Positions 63,556 to 64,000 of a stretch of 64,000 nt of DNA are shown one piece after another; positions within the stretch are counted from its first letter, which is position 1; the number at the start of each line of letters is the position of its first letter. The DNA is from Aequorivita aurantiaca (GTDB lineage Bacteria > Bacteroidota > Bacteroidia > Flavobacteriales > Flavobacteriaceae). The stretch covers positions 124,001-188,000 of the forward strand of contig NZ_JAUGQQ010000003.1 of assembly GCF_030410135.1 (NCBI RefSeq), read 5' to 3'. A program made the translations under genes and the position numbers. The notes under the pieces were generated by a model. The model made no database searches, had not been told where the DNA came from, and saw only the letters and a list, made by a program, of their open reading frames with translations.

Positions 63556-64000
63556 ATGAAAAATGCTGTACTAACCTGCATAGGTCTTTTTTTTGCGTCC
63601 GCAGCTTTGGCGCAAGTGAGCAGTCAAGAAAAAGAGATTCTTCTGGATTTCTATTCGGCGACCAATGGAAATAACTGGACCAAAACATGGAATTTGCAAG
63701 AGCCAGTAACCCAATGGCACGGAATTACTGTTGAAAACAATACCGTAACGGGAATAAACATGTTGTTCAACAATTTAACCGGAACCCTACCAGGCTCCTT
63801 GGGCCAACTAAAAAATTTAAAGAAACTTGAACTCTCCTTTAACCAGCTGTCCGGCAGCATTCCCCCCGCTTTGGGAAATTTGGAAAATCTTGAGATTTTA
63901 GCCTTAAACGCCACCGACATCCAAGGCATCATACCTGCTGAGTTAGGAAAACTTTCCAATTTGAAACAGTTACATTTAAGCAGCAACAAATTATATGGCA
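63556..64000 (+). CDS. Secreted leucine-rich-repeat protein, 3' truncated by window edge
   Basis: The ATG at 63556 starts a signal peptide (AVLTCIGLFFASAALAQ). The mature part begins like bacterial plant-type LRR proteins (EILLDFYSATNGNNWTKTW), followed by repeats of about 24 residues with L-x-x-L-x-L-x-x-N-x-L-x-G-x-I-P (for example LKKLELSFNQLSGSIPPALG). The frame is open at 64000. It probably is a secreted or surface protein, possibly with a C-terminal sorting domain outside the window. Confidence 0.85.
   Translation, partial: MKNAVLTCIGLFFASAALAQVSSQEKEILLDFYSATNGNNWTKTWNLQEPVTQWHGITVENNTVTGINMLFNNLTGTLPGSLGQLKNLKKLELSFNQLSGSIPPALGNLENLEILALNATDIQGIIPAELGKLSNLKQLHLSSNKLYG

Noticed and set aside
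1-64000. tRNA, rRNA, CRISPR and insertion sequences
   Set aside because: None was seen: no cloverleaf-like sequence, no regularly spaced repeats and no transposase-like gene. A tRNA or covariance-model scan was not possible.

Overview
The window looks like a chromosomal segment of a member of the Bacteroidota, most likely a marine-type Flavobacteriaceae. It is AT-rich. Many promoters carry the Bacteroidota -7 element TAnnTTTG with a TTG/TTTG about 18-20 bases upstream, and few genes have a strong Shine-Dalgarno sequence. It also carries many families typical of flavobacteria: BatA, YfhO, DUF4834, DUF4870, DUF6146, DUF6787, TIGR02757, a fused alpha/beta E1 dehydrogenase and a SusC/FecA-like receptor with a CarboxypepD_reg domain. 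I see no insertion sequences, phage genes, CRISPR arrays, tRNA or rRNA genes. Gene density is high and most genes are housekeeping.

Layout. 1-4.3 kb: end of serA, three small membrane or secreted proteins and a TonB-dependent receptor that may import a metal. 4.3-9.5 kb: folE, a LolD-like ATPase, a TIGR02757 protein and two tandem GAF histidine kinases. 9.5-18.2 kb: a BatA-like VWA protein, a dihydroorotase-like protein without its metal-binding HxH, DUF4870 proteins, an esterase, an MBL hydrolase, a large conserved unknown, a Bcp peroxiredoxin and an Nth homologue without its iron-sulfur cysteines. 18.2-22.1 kb: a 50-residue protein, an ECF sigma factor and uvrA. 22.1-28 kb: a secreted low-complexity protein behind a sigma-54-like promoter, a glycosyltransferase, YfhO and DUF4834. 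28-32.7 kb: an outer-membrane beta-barrel, a GNAT-fold protein, a serine-palmitoyltransferase-like enzyme and a cysteine-synthase-like enzyme, which together could make sulfonolipids or sphingolipids. 32.7-38.4 kb: an S9 peptidase, YbaB and the fused E1 enzyme.

38.4-40.5 kb holds the most striking item. A 19-codon leader ORF with ten consecutive Asn codons is followed by a mutually exclusive antiterminator/terminator pair and then asnB. This has every element of a ribosome-stalling, asparagine-sensing transcription attenuator.

41-45.2 kb is a YbbA/YbbP ABC exporter divergent from a TesA-like SGNH lipoprotein. 45.2-50.1 kb is a leftward run of small envelope proteins with one broken gene. 50.2-54.6 kb pairs an ECF sigma factor and a membrane TPR protein with a convergent TPR-CHAT (caspase-like) protein. 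54.7-62.8 kb contains the menaquinone genes menB, menD and menF with a hotdog thioesterase, interspersed with a methyltransferase, a C1 peptidase, a CvfB-like S1 protein and two unknowns. The window ends in an esterase and a truncated secreted leucine-rich-repeat protein.

All family names come from motif recognition and memory; no database search was run.
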